Shown here in pieces: positions 23,263-36,326 of a stretch of 64,000 bases of DNA. Origin of the DNA: Alnus glutinosa (taxonomy: Eukaryota; Streptophyta; Magnoliopsida; Fagales; Betulaceae); assembly GCF_958979055.1 (NCBI RefSeq), contig NC_084888.1, forward strand, positions 1,568,001-1,632,000, given 5' to 3'. How positions within the stretch are numbered: position 1 is the stretch's first letter; every line of letters starts with the position of its first letter. Both the position numbers and the translations under genes were made by a program. The notes under the pieces were generated by a model, which saw nothing but the letters and a program-made list of their open reading frames with translations, had not been told where the DNA came from and did no database searches.

Positions 23263-24409
23263 TTTTCCGTCCCTCACAAATCATTTTCCGAGTTGAGAAT
23301 GCCGGGCGAGCTAGGTTGGTTGAGTCCAAACTAGGAGCCCTCATCATGGCATAAAAATAATTGCATAATTAAAAAGGTGCAAAAAATAATTTATCTCATG
23401 TCTACTCCAAGGGTTGTAAAAACTCGAAATTCTTGCCCATTAAGTGGCTATTCGTTAGTTACACAACTATGAACTATGTATTCAATATATGGCAAAAAAA
23501 AAAAAAAAAAAATAAAAGAAAAAATAAAAAATAAAAGAAACACCATTGACCATTAAGACCACCTCCAAATTTTATTTTGCGTAAAAGAGATCACAAAACT
23601 CTAGAAATAATATAACATAAAAGACCCTAAAACTCTAGGGAGATTAGTTCAATTTTTTTTATTTTTTTTAAAAAAATGAAATTATCAGACTTAACCATTC
23701 ATGCATCATTCTAAAAAAAAAAAGTGTATGATATATATTACATACCAAACAAATTATCTTCAATATGCTGTTGTCGAGTAATTCTATACATTATGGCCAT
23801 GTCTTTTTTGTGTCTCTTTAATAATGACGTGACTTTTATAATTACAATTTGATCAAATTTTAATAATGATCAATCATAAATTTAATGGTAATTTTAAAAC
23901 CAAGACACATGAGGAATATAAATGTGATGTTTAAAATTATTCGTTGTTGTCTCTTTGTCCTTTTTTAATGATATTCACTAGACTTTTATGTCAAATAGCC
24001 TTTGATTTTTTTTTTTTTTAAAAAAAAAAGCAATAGCTGATTTAATGGATAATTAATTACAATGTCACATTAACAAAATAAAATAAAATAGTGATTTTTT
24101 TTTTTAATTTTTAATTTTTTTTTTTTCAGTTTTTGCTGAATTATAATGGGCTCATCTGGTAATATTAGCAAAAGATTTATTCTAAAGGAAAGAGAGACAG
24201 AGCCCAGACTTTGAACAAAGATAAGCCCATTGGACAAAATCAGGAGCCGCCCTGCCACATTACCTTTTGAACGCGTACTTTGTCCTCAGCTAAGGACTTC
24301 GCCGTCAAAATGATTCCGCTTTTGTAAAAGAGACCAGACGACGTCGTTCCCATTATCCGAGGCGCGTATCCAATTAGAGAATAATCCACTGACTCCGATA
24401 TATTATTAA
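23263..24409. other. AT-rich intergenic and FQR1-like promoter region
   Basis: Long A/T runs, no coding frame with similarity. The last 250 bases, with CCAAT at 24,370 and a TATATA at 24,410, are the presumed promoter of the quinone reductase gene. Confidence 0.4.
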
Positions 24410-24415
24410 TATATA
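24410..24415 (+). promoter_or_regulatory. Possible TATA box of the FQR1-like gene
   Basis: TATATA within AATATATACACC lies about 180 bases upstream of the ATG at 24594, implying a leader of about 150 nt. Position and sequence fit; no other support. Confidence 0.35.
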
Positions 24416-24593
24416 CACCAAAGAACCAGCCAGTCCTACTTGGAAGTTCGTCAAACTTGGATTCCACAATTCAGATCGCAAGCTCAACATCTCCAAACAC
24501 GCAAACCTCATTCTTAATTTCTCCGAGAAATTGGATTGGAGTTGTCCACGTTTGGTTGTTATCTGTCCTCATTGAAGAATTCCTTAATTCTCG

Positions 24594-26236
24594 ATGGGCA
24601 AAGGAGGCGGCTGTGTCCCAAGCAAGAAGAGAGTCCCCTCAACCGCCGCCGTTGAAGCCCAGCGCGGCGAGAAGAACGCGCCGATCCCTGTGGAAGACGA
24701 GTCCCACGTCGCGGAGCCAAACTCTGCATCTGAAACCACCACGCCCTTGCGTCCGGTGGCGAAGCTGAAAATCTTCGTGGTTTTCTACTCGATGTACGGA
24801 CACGTGGAGGGCCTGGCGCGGAGGATGAAGAAGGGCGTGGACGGAGTGGAGGGGATGGAGGGATTTCTGTACAGGGTGCCGGAGACGCTACCGAGCGAGG
24901 TGTTGGAGCAGATGAATGCGCCGCCGAAGGAGGAAGGGATCCCGGAGATCAAGGCGGCGGATCTGGCGGAGGCGGACGGGTTGCTGTTCGGGTTCCCGAC
25001 GAGGTACGGGTGTATGGCCGCGCAGATGAAGGCGTTCTTCGACTCCACGGGGCAGCTCTGGAGGGAGCAGAAGCTGGCGGGCAAGCCGGCCGGGTTTTTC
25101 GTCAGCACCGGCACCCAAGGAGGCGGTCAGGAAACCACTGCGTAAGCGTACTCTAACAAGTACTGGATGGTTGTGTTTGTGCCTATAACCTGTTTGAGGA
25201 TCGCTCCCGTGGCGTGTGTCATTAATAAGCTACATAGTAATTGTTCTCTAACTCATAATGGGATGGTTCTGTGTTTATGTGACGAAATCTTTGTGTATGT
25301 GATGTTCGACGATGCTTCTAGTACAAAATGACTGTTAGTCATAGTACAATTGATAGCTAAAAGATTTTAGGAAAACAAAGAATGTGTGTCTGTGTCATAG
25401 TTCCAAGTGCGGGAAGTTGGTGGAGGATATGATACGAGAGAGGAAAATGGGAGAAGTCAGCTGACTGAGCTTATGGAAAATCCTTTAGAATGAGTTTGTT
25501 GATACGCTGTGGAAATGTGAAATCGTTTGCAGTGAACCTTGGGATTTAGATTTGCTGTCATGAAAATGAGGCTTGAAAAGCTGTCAAAGTAGATTAGCAT
25601 GTTATGGGTATAGAATTTTACTTCTCTGTGAGAGAGCTACTACTCCCAGAAGTGGGCACTCGCATAACTCTTTCAGAAAGGTTTCCGGTTAGATTTAGAA
25701 GCAGGAAATTAGGAAGCACTTTTTCCATTGCAGGTGATTATCTAGTATGCGTGATTTGCTCCATGTAGTGGAATTATGAAATCTGTACGTAAGGAGACAT
25801 GGGAGTGTGATTGATAGTGCTAAGAAAATGGATGTGTCCTATGAGGTTAACCCTGATATCTGCTCTTTGAATGTAGTGTGATTGTCTTTTCTAAAGAGAT
25901 ATGTTAAGCAAAAGGGAAATTACTTACATGATTAATTTTTGTATAATTAGGCTCAGTAAGATTGGCTATTTTTCGTTACGGAGATATAAACTGGTTTTTA
26001 TTTATATGCTTAGTTTTTCTAGCCCACCTCCTGTGAAGAAGAGGTTAACCTGAATTTCCATCACACTAATGACATATGGGTTTAAGTAAAGCTTGGTAGA
26101 CACTGTACAACATTTTGAATAAAATGCCTAACTTTCATCTTTGAGCCAGTAAGTGCCGTTCTGTTTTATGGCCCTAATCATACTGTTACTGGCTGGCGTA
26201 GAAATGCTAGAGAGCTGCAAACTTGATATATATCCA

Positions 26237-26285
<49 letters not shown>

Positions 26286-27558
26286 GTCCATGCACGCATA
26301 TGTCACATATATGTACTCATCTACATGCATAGACATGGGCTAAATCCATATCTTTTTGTGCATTTGTATGTCAACAACATTCTGTCACCTAGAGCATTCA
26401 TTTCTTGTCTCATACCCATGTTGATACGGCATGGTATGGACAAGGGTATGGCTACCTTATAGGAAAAAGAAGGACCTAGCTAAACGTCCCTATTGCTGGA
26501 AAATCTTTGCAAAAAATACAAATCCAACAGAGCGTTACCGGCTCCTGACACCCTTAACCAAGTCCATCTAACACGGGGGACATGTACCTAAGAGAACTGT
26601 TTTATATAATGTCTTATATAATGTCTTGACAATAATTTTTCTTTCTTTCTTCAAATGGGTTTCTATTTTGGCCATCAATGATATTAGATGGATTGTGGCA
26701 TTCATCATAAAGATGAAATTTCCTATGAGACCTCAAGTTTGAAAAACAAAAACTCCACGATCTTGAAAAATTTGGAGGGTATTTATTTGTCCTCATGTTT
26801 ATTCTTGAGGTTTTGGAGGTTGGTGTATCAATTGTTTCTGCTTCACGTGAGGAGTGGATGGAAATTCATGCTAAATACAGGTAGTTGCAAACATTGAAGC
26901 TAACTAAAAACTGAAGTTCCTGCGAGGGCTATGCTTTCTCTTATTTAGCACACTTGGCAGCAGCTCTACTGGAGTCATTTAGACTCAGACCACCCAATCT
27001 TGAGGATTTTAGGTGGTGTTCTTTACAATATGGTTTGGTTTTGGTTTTTCCTTGACCGATTGTGTGCTTAAAGTTGTGGGTCATATATAAATTTTGCTTG
27101 TCAAAGTGTTTCTGCAGATAAAATTGAAAGATTGTTTCTGTGTTAATAATTGCATCTGTGCACACTCTCCTTACTTTTGATGATTGTTATAGACCAGCAG
27201 AAACAGTTTGAATGGAATGTGTAGAAAAAGATTGGATGTTTCTTTACAATGAGAAAATCAAAGATTGTATTAGTTTCTATCATTTGAAAGGATACATTTA
27301 TATAGTCTCCATTCTGCTATTGGCTGCAGTTGGACAGCAATCACCCAGTTAGCGCACCATGGAATGCTGTTTGTTCCCATTGGGTACACCTTTGGAGCGG
27401 GTATGTTCAAGATGGACTCCATTCGAGGAGGTTCTCCATATGGTGCTGGAGTTTTTGCTGGGGATGGCTCAAGAGAGCCAAGTGACATGGAGCTGGCACT
27501 TGCAGAGCATCAAGGCAAGTACATGGCTGCAGTAGTCAAGAGGCTCAACGTAGCATGA
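24594..27558 (+). CDS. NAD(P)H:quinone oxidoreductase, FQR1-like (WrbA family)
   Basis: Two coding exons, 24594-25141 and 27330-27558, are joined across a 2.2-kb intron (donor ACTGC|GTAAGC, acceptor GGCTGCAG|TTGG). The total is 777 nt, or 258 residues. The N-terminal extension begins MGKGGGCVPSKK, where Gly2 and Cys7 look like a lipid-anchoring signal. The flavodoxin-like fold follows from residue 60: KIFVVFYSMYGHVE (FMN phosphate loop), FGFPTRYG, GTQGGGQETT, and the C-terminal block AITQLAHHGMLFVPIGYT. Family knowledge: WrbA-type quinone reductases use FMN and NAD(P)H for two-electron reduction of quinones; Arabidopsis FQR1 is auxin-induced, and the extended form resembles FQR1-like 2. Plasma-membrane association is an inference from the N terminus. 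The first exon is GC-rich, the intron and flanks AT-rich. Confidence 0.93.
26242..26282. repeat. (TA)n microsatellite in FQR1-like intron
   Basis: About 20 TA units without interruption, inside the single intron. Confidence 0.9.
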
Positions 27559-28567
27559 TGGTCCATACCACAATTCTTATGTATACATTAATTTCAGTTC
27601 ATAAATGTTTGTTTTATGATTTGTCCTTGAAATTTCGCCTATTGCAGTCAGTTCTTTTTCCTACTTCTCCCCACCCTGTTCTCTCCGTTGATTCTACCCT
27701 TTAAAAGGTTGTACATGGATTGAAATTCTTCTGCTTGATTCATCAAATAATAATGTGAACTTGTGGGATGTCTTGTCATGTATACATTATTTCTGTGACA
27801 TGTAATTGAAATGAGTAGCTTATTGCTAAAGCTTCACTTCTTTGGTAGTAACCAAAACCAGTTTTGATCCATTTAGATCCTCATACCTTCAATGAGCTAT
27901 GAACAAAAACAGGGAAGCGCTCAATATATTGTAAATTGAACCTTGACAGAAGCAGGTAGCATGGTGGAAGTAGGGATGGCATTATGGCATGAGAAATATG
28001 ACGCACCTCATCACTATCTTATTATGCTGATGTGATATTGTCAGTTTATTATTGATTTGAAAGAAAAAAAAATGAAAGAAGGAAAAGAGACATGTTGAGC
28101 TTATGCAATTGGAATCTTTACATGACGGTGTCAATCAGCCATTGTTAAAAAAATAATAATCAATGGTTGATTAACACTTTCAGGTTAATAGAGAAGGATA
28201 GTAGCAAGATAAAAATGTGGTTTATAATGAGATAAAAATACTATTTCTCATTTTAATAGATTAATACTAGAAAAGTAATACTAAAATCAGACTTTTATCT
28301 TATCATTATTTTATTCTACTTGCGTATTAATGCTAAATGACCCTTGTTAAAAAAAAATAAAAATAAAAATCTGTTGACGCTGCCAAACAACCAAATGGAA
28401 TAGTGATAAGATAATTACTCTTTTAATATAAACTGACATGAAATCTATGATCTATCCTTCGAGTTACCGAGTAGAACCTTAAAACGGAATTTGTGCGGCT
28501 CAGTTAAAAGTTTAAAATAAAAAAATTCATAAATCGTTTCGTACTCCCACTTGGGAGCGTTAAATGC

Positions 28568-28604
<37 letters not shown>

Positions 28605-28853
28605 GGAATGCTAGTTCTCTGATTATTATACATTATAACAACATTTTTAAAAAAATAAAAAAATAAATTAATCATATATATAAGAATCTGCAGGTAGAAC
28701 ATTAATTTGAAAAAAAAAAAAAATTAAATAAGAGGCGAACAGAAATTGAAGAAATAACACGTTTTTTTTAATAAAAAAATAAAAATAAAAATAAAAATTC
28801 ACCAAGTTAACGAAAACTGACGCGAAAGAAAAGGACAATTGGGGCAATTAAGG
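27559..28853. other. Intergenic: 3' UTR of FQR1-like, then AT-rich DNA
   Basis: After the stop codon a 3' UTR of a few hundred bases is likely. From 28.0 kb the DNA is AT-rich, with a local inverted repeat around 28,135-28,175 (AATCAGCCATTGTT / AATCAATGGTTGATT) and a (TA)n tract at 28,570-28,600. No gene seen. Confidence 0.4.
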
Positions 28854-28956
28854 AATAGAGCGCATCCCATTTTTTTTTCTCGAACAAATGCTCTGAATAG
28901 AGCGCATCCCATTTTTTTTTCTCGAACAAATGCTCTGAATAGAGCGCGTCCCATTT
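28854..28956. repeat. 42-bp tandem repeat, 2.4 copies, upstream of APP1
   Basis: The unit starting AATAGAGCGCATCCCA and ending AACAAATGCTCTG begins at 28854, 28896 and 28938. The first two copies are identical; the third is partial with one change (GCGCATCC to GCGCGTCC). It ends about 35 bases before the TATA box at 28992. Confidence 0.9.
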
Positions 28957-28991
28957 AAGCAACGAATCCATAAACAGTGGCCTCCAAGTAG

Positions 28992-28999
28992 TATATAAG
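28992..28999 (+). promoter_or_regulatory. TATA box of the APP1 gene
   Basis: TATATAAG lies 93 bases before the start codon. A CT-rich stretch typical of plant transcription starts follows at 29,010-29,035. Confidence 0.6.
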
Positions 29000-29084
29000 T
29001 CTGTCTGGGGTCTCTCCAACTCTCTCTCTCTATCCGATACTCAAAACTCGTGAAAATCACAGAGAGCAAGAAAGAAAGAAAGAA

Positions 29085-32000
29085 ATGGAGGACACTCTTG
29101 GTGCTTTGAGGTCTCTAATGGCTTCTCACTCGCCAAAGCTCGACGCTTTGGTTGTACCTTCCGAAGACTATCATCAGGTTCTCCCTCTTTTCTCGTTAGT
29201 CTATTATTTTCTTTTCTTTTTTCGCTTTCTTATGATTTGAACATTATATTTAATTAATTAATTTTCTGCATCAAACGCATCCTGATTCCTGATTAGTCAT
29301 AAACGCTGTGCATATATAATTTGAAAACGATGTTTAACAATTTTGATCCATATTTCTTTTAAAACTCTTTCTTGGAATTGCCTTTTCGTCTGAAATTCTC
29401 GATTCAATTTGGCTTATTGAAATGATGTGTTAATGTGTGATTTGTTTGTTGTGGCAGAGCGAGTATGTGTCTGCTCGGGACAAGAGACGTGAATTTGTTT
29501 CTGGCTTCACGGGAAGTGCTGGTCAGTTTTAGTTCTAAGAAGCAACTTTAAAACCATTACGAGTGGGCTTGTTTCGAAATGAATGTAGGAATCATATAAT
29601 ATCGTATTCTCTTAAGGCAATAATTTATCGTAAGACTAGCTTCTTGTTACATTGGACTCCTTGGGGCTGACTTTTTCTATCTTTTGTTGACACACCATTG
29701 GTGAAAGTGCTTGATTAGATGATAATAATATGACTTTGGGGCACTTTGGTTACATAATATGATGGGTTGTCTTCATCCGCACCCAAAAAAAAGATACAAT
29801 GTTGATAGCCCAGTCCAATCATTGATTCAATTTTACTTTGCATGTGTACATTTGTAATTGATTTCCTTATCTGGGTTTCGTTCAGGTTTGGCACTTATAA
29901 CAATGAAGGAAGCACTTCTGTGGACCGATGGAAGATACTTTTTGCAGGCAACAAAAGAACTTAGTGATAAATGGAAGCTCATGCGTATTGGAGAGGACCT
30001 GGCTGTAGATGTCTGGATGGCAGATGTGAGTCACTACCTTTGCAAAATTTCCTATGTATTATGTGCTTCAAGATTAAGGTTCTGATAATCCTCCGTGTTG
30101 AAAAATGGATCAATGTAAATTTTCTAGAGAGAGCTTAATTTTTCTGGAAATTATGCAAGTAAAACCTTCTTCTTTGAGTGGATCTTCCGTTTTTTCTTTC
30201 TGCTTGGCTCTAGAGGGGGCTAGTTTTGATGGTTCTACAACTACTATAAACTTAGTTGTTGTAAAAATGCATTTTGTTATATATTAGATGACAAGTTTTT
30301 GGCTATATTAAGTGGATTTTATGGTTTGTTTCTATTAGAATCTGCCAAAGGAAGCAGCAATTGGTGTTGATCCTTGGTGTGTGTCAGTGGACACTGCACA
30401 AAGATGGGAGCGTGCTTTTGCCAAAAAAGGGCAGAAGATAGTGGAAACTACTAGAGATTTGGTGGATGAAGTTTGGAAAAATCGACCACCACTGGAAATT
30501 AATCCTGTTATTATACATCCATTGGAATTTGCTGGTCGTTCTGTCGTGGACAAGTTGAATGATTTGAGAGAAAAGCTCATACAAGAGAAAGCTCGCGGAA
30601 TAATCATTGCAACTCTTGATGAGGTGAGTTTATAAATTCCTAACCTTATATTCTTTCTGCTCTTATTATCTTCTGGTCGAGAATTTATTTCTTGGAATTT
30701 GTACTTCGGATCTCCATTCAGATACTTTATCTTTGATTCTTGCATGCAAAACTTCAGTATATTTCCTGTTGTGCAGGTTGCTTGGTTATATAACATCCGT
30801 GGGACTGATGTATCCTACTGTCCAGTTGTTCATGCATTTGCTATAGTAACATCCAACTCAGCTTTTATTTATGTGGACAGGAGGAAGGTGTCTTCTGAGG
30901 TAAGTGACATTGTATAATTCAATTTCTAATATCTTTTTAGACCGTCTTTAAAGGGTAAGTAATGGAGCAAACTTATGACACCAGCAGTTAATTATTTTCC
31001 CGTACTAGGATCAAGTTTAACCAATACTGTATCTGATAGTGGCTGTTGCAACCATGCAGTCCTTCATGTTCCAATTGTTTTTTTTTTTAAAAATCCGAAT
31101 TTGGTCTCAAAGTGTTGACTTAATTATACTGGGAGTCTTTTATGACAAATGTGTTGTACGCAGGTAAATTCTTATATGGAGGAGAATGGGATTGAAGTTC
31201 GGGAGTATGCAGCAGTGAGCTCAGATGTGGCCTTGCTTGCATCTAATCAACTCAACGGAACCCAAGTTGAACTTAAGAATGACATGGAAATCAATCCTAG
31301 TGAGATTGACATAACACGAAATGGTGCAGAGGAAACAGAAGAAAATACTTTTGACCTCATATGGGCTGACCCTGGTTCATGCTGCTATGCTTTGTATTCA
31401 AAACTGGACACTGATAAGGTTCTTCTGCAGCCATCACCTTTGGCCCTTGCAAAAGCTATTAAGGTAGCATATGTCCTTTCTATAATGATTTGGCCACTAT
31501 TGGACGTTGTTTTTGTAGTTATAACTTTTGCGGTTATATAATGCCTTTATAGTTGAATTGTATGATTTGTATGTTGGCATGCAGTCTTGCGCTTTGCTAA
31601 TTCATTTTGGATGCTAAAAAAATATCTCCAACTTGGGGGTTTTGGGGGCGGTGCGGGCCCTTGGGGGTGGGGGGGGGGTGGACTTTTTGAATTTCCTAGT
31701 TGTTGCAAAATTCATGCCTTGCGATTTTATAAAGTTTTCTTAAATTATGTATTTATTATGAATTTGAATTTTGTCCCCGCTTTTAAGCATTGAAGTCAAA
31801 CAATGGTTACCTCTAGAAGAGACTTCAGATTTTAGATTTAGAGAGGCTTTGGAGGCTACATTAAAGGAGAAAAGTGAAGCCTACTGAACTTCTTCCATAA
31901 GGAGGATGAATTCAAGTGTAGCAACTCACCTTATGTAAGTAGTGGTCTGGAATTTCTTAGCTTATCCCAATTGGTGGTAGAGATTATTTTTGCTGGGGAT

Positions 32001-35000
32001 GCCAGCGGAGTCTGATATACGTTTCCCAGGGTCCTAAATAGAAATATATCCTATAGATACACACAGACACTAGATCGGCCTGACCCACATAGTTACTTGG
32101 ACCGGTATGAAGGCTGCAAGACCAAAAAGTGTTGGGGTTGAGAGTTTTTGGTATCTAGACATGGGATTATGCAATTATTGGTAACTTTGTAATCCAAAAA
32201 TAAAAGGATTCTTGTCTTGTTTGTGGGCATTAAAAATCATAAGCATCATTAGAACAGCAAGCAGTCAGATTATTTTATTTATTCATGGAAATATTTTTGT
32301 ATTTATACCTGTTTAGGACCATCTCTACCAAATTCTTGTTTACTTATTGACTGATTGTTATAACATCTCAGAACCCGGTTGAGTTGGAAGGCCTGAAAAA
32401 CGCACACATTCGGGATGGTGCAGCAGTTGTGCAATATCTTGTCTGGTTAGATAATCAGGTATACCATGAAATCTATGAGCCTTGAACATATATTCTCTGG
32501 ACAATATAGACATACACTAGGTTTTTCATGCATTTAGTTTTCTGTTTGCCTACTGTATGGTACAAGTTCCAAGGCCTGAAAATGATGCCTAATCTTATTT
32601 CATATTTGCAGGTGCAGGAGATTTATGGTGCTTCTGGTTACTTTTTGGAGGGGGTTGGAGCGAATAAGAAAAAGCATTCGTGAGTTTGTTCTCCTGATTG
32701 ATTTTCATAGTCAATCATTCTGATGGTTACTTTAAGTCAGTCGCCGATAGTGGGATTTATCATTCTGATATATTACTTCAGTAAAGGTGGCATATCATAT
32801 GACTTGTTGGTACTAAAAATGCATGATATGCTGACACGGTTAGATGAACCAAACTGCACCTTGTAACTGTGAATTTTATGACTATAGTGCATAGGAAATG
32901 CTATCTTTTATGTACTTACTGCACTAGCCTCCGTTAAAATAATCATGCATTATGCAAGTAATTATCCAAGATATGTAAGAAGGATATGTGCAAAACTTTG
33001 TAACAATCAATTGTGCCCACAGATGTACAGAACTCTCGGCACAGTTTATCACATATATATAATATACCTATGAGGAGAAAATTATGGTCTGCTTGACATG
33101 AATTAGTTGACTACTAAATGTTCTTCACATGGCATAATGAGTAGAGCTCATGCTTTTGATTCCCATCAACTCATTAACCACCTTTTTTTTTTCTTTTTAT
33201 GTTTTTGTTTTCAGAAACAAAATTTGTTGGCTCTCTCTGTTGGTTTTATTGGTTGTAGCACAAAATGTGCTGAACATATTCACAGTGACAGGAGCTTACA
33301 TGTTATTGATCCCCATTTTGTTAAGGTTTTTTGCAATGAACTATGGCAGGGAGTCCAGGAAGCTAACAGAGGTGACTGCAAGTGATAAGCTGGAGGGTTT
33401 TAGGGCATCAAAAGAGGTAATGTTAACTTCATATGGCAATTTATATGTAGTATTGATGAGACAATTAAAGTATCAGCTAAGACGCATCACATGGAATCAA
33501 AATTTGTGGCATACCCTTACCTGAAGCGTACAGACCTGCCCTGCATGTTCACGACAAGAAATACTTCATGTTATTGTCTTCTTTAGACTAATTTTTCCTT
33601 ATGGCGTAATTGGGGTCTTGAGATTTCTCCTATTATAGATTTTTTTTTTTTTTTTTTTTTTTTACACTCTCTTTCCCATTACCTCCTTTTTATTCCAGGT
33701 GGTCCTGTAAAGGCTTATAAGTTATAACCTAATAGATTATGGACACAAATTTCCTATAAACTGGTTTGAAGGATATTCATACAAACCAGTCTCTAAAAGC
33801 GACGTGTGTATTTTAAGCTATTGAAAAAGCATGAGAGAAGCACATGCAATTAAAAAAAACAAATGTTTCTCACATACAATGGACACATGTCAATATTTGA
33901 AGTTAGTTTATAGGAAATTTCTTACAAACTTGTTTGTAGGAAATTTTTGTCCATAGATTATAGCTTTTGAAATAAAAATCATTTATGACATGCTTTAAAG
34001 AAAGCAGCAAATCTATGCTCATCTCCCTCAGTAGCGTAAAGCCCACCCGGCCCACCACTCCACCTGTCCCGTCAGGGGAGGTGGGTATTCTGTTGTCACC
34101 ATATCTTGCATGGGTTATTTGTAATTGGTCTTCCCCCTGGGAAGTTAGTAGTTAGACTAATCATCTGGCATCCTTATTTTATTATGATACCTAATCATAT
34201 AAATTGGACTGCAATTGTCTCAAGTGATATCCCAATTTCAGTAATTATTTTGTTATTAAATTCCGTTATCTGGTTATTGGACGATTTTCTCTTTTCATTT
34301 TATTTGAAAGCATGGTTTAAATGTGAAATGTTCTTAGTAAATTGAAGCTAACTGAGGTAAAGAATACCTTAGATATTCAAGGATAGAAGGTAAGAAGAAA
34401 GACCTAGAGTTGGTTGCTGGAAAATGAACCGTGTAATGCAGTTTAATTGATCTGCCTGTGTTCTTTTACATTATAGGGATTCTTTTTGTGTTATGCATGC
34501 AGAATTTCAGAGGCTTAAGTTTTCCTACTATTTCATCAGTTGGTCCAAATGCAGCAATCATTCATTACTCACCACATGCAGAGACATGTGCTGAGTTTGA
34601 TCCAGACAAAATCTATCTTTTTGATTCGGGAGCACAGGTTTGTCAACTATCGAACATAGTTTACTTTTTAAATATGAACATAAAAAATAGTTTGAAATAT
34701 CCATAAGTAAAGTTCCGATAAATGTTCTATTATGTATTTTAGTGTGCTGAAATAATCTTGAAGCTTCTTGTTATTGATAATGTTGATGGTGTATTTGAAG
34801 TATCTAGATGGAACAACTGATATAACACGAACAGTTCATTTTGGAAAGCCTTCAGAACATGAGAGAGCATCCTATACTGCAGTAAGTGTCTTCCATTGCT
34901 TGCTTTGAAGATTTTATGTTCATTTGATAGTTGATTATATTCCAACTTTAATCATATCTGTTTAAAATATGATTGATCTGTTTAAATATGCTTTGGATTG

Positions 35001-36198
35001 GCAAAATCTATTCCTGGTGGGAGATGTGAGTCTAACGTGTGGAACATTTTACTGAGTTGTTTTAGGGTTTCCTTTTGTTTGGCCTACTAATGGAAAATTT
35101 TGAGGAACATTTTGTGCATTAGAAACCACTCAATAGTTTTAAAATGCTTTTCCATTTGAAAAAATAAATATATTTTGTTGGGAGAATTATGCATATAGTT
35201 TAGTTGCAAGAATAAGCCAAGTAAATAATTGTTGATGGTGGAATACCATATTGCCACCTTTTTAAATAAATCTAGTTTGGGATTAGGAAAATGTACTGCT
35301 CATAAGCAAAACTTGTAAAAACTTGTTGGTTTTGTTGATCATTACTTTCTAGGATGATAAACCACTGTACGACCCATGATCACTGCGCTACCAGCTGCAA
35401 CAGTTTTGTCTCCATGACCACCGTCACCACCATTATAGCCACTTACACCATGACCTCAACCACTATATGAAGTTTAGCACTGCGCACCACCACCCCAAAC
35501 TACTACTAGCGCTCATAAATGCTGCTGCAGATGTTGCCCATTACCAGCACTCTGCACCAAATCACCAACCCGACAACCCATAGTAGCTGAACAATATTTA
35601 GTAATCAATCAACAGAATTGTTTTACTTCTCCCTCACCATGAACCTTCAATAATCTTTCCATAATGATTCTTGTTCCATTTGAAAATTAGAATTTTAATT
35701 TTCATCAGAACATTTTTTTTCCCCATTCAAATAGTAGTTATTAACGTGTGTGTTGTATCTTGTATCCCTTTTGATCACGTGTTGCACATGGAAAATAGTG
35801 GTTTCAAAAGGTACTTATCCAATTAATACAAGATTTTCTGATCTTTTTAAATCATTAAAAGTATGCAAAAAGGAAAAAATAAAACAAATATGTTGGTGAG
35901 GGAAAAAAAAGGCACTCTCAGATGTCATTTGTCTATAATTGATTATCAGAAGAAAATAAACTTGAATTTAAATAAGTCCAATCTGGAAGACCTTAATTTA
36001 AGTAGGAAGGTCTCGCTAGGCTTCTTTAAGACTCTCTTTCTTTGTGCTACTGCCTCAGATTGTAGTATTTTGAACTTTTAAGCTTTTCTTGGATCTCTTC
36101 TCGGCTACTAGCTAGGATTCTCTCTTGTATGCTTCTTGTGAACTTGGGTTGCGCCTTTACACTTTTTAATGAATTTGTGGTTACTTATAAATAATAAT

Positions 36199-36247
<49 letters not shown>

Positions 36248-36275
36248 AAGGCTTGCCTTTTTATTTTAAATAAAT

Positions 36276-36326
<51 letters not shown>

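Noticed and set aside
24785..25118. Minus-strand frames of 109 and 76 codons
   Set aside because: Antisense to the GC-rich first exon of the FQR1-like gene.
28807..29069. Minus-strand frames with a repeated peptide WDALYSEHLFEKK
   Set aside because: The repeat is just the translation of the 42-bp tandem DNA repeat (42 = 3 x 14), in the promoter of APP1 and on the wrong strand.
33100..33524. Plus-strand frames of 92 and 124 codons rich in Leu/Phe
   Set aside because: They run through intron 8 into exon 9 of APP1; only 33359-33416 is coding, in a frame that joins exon 8.
35345..35600. CCA/ACC-rich segment in APP1 intron 11 as a lost exon
   Set aside because: The flanking exons join in frame without it and it contains stops in all frames; low-complexity DNA.
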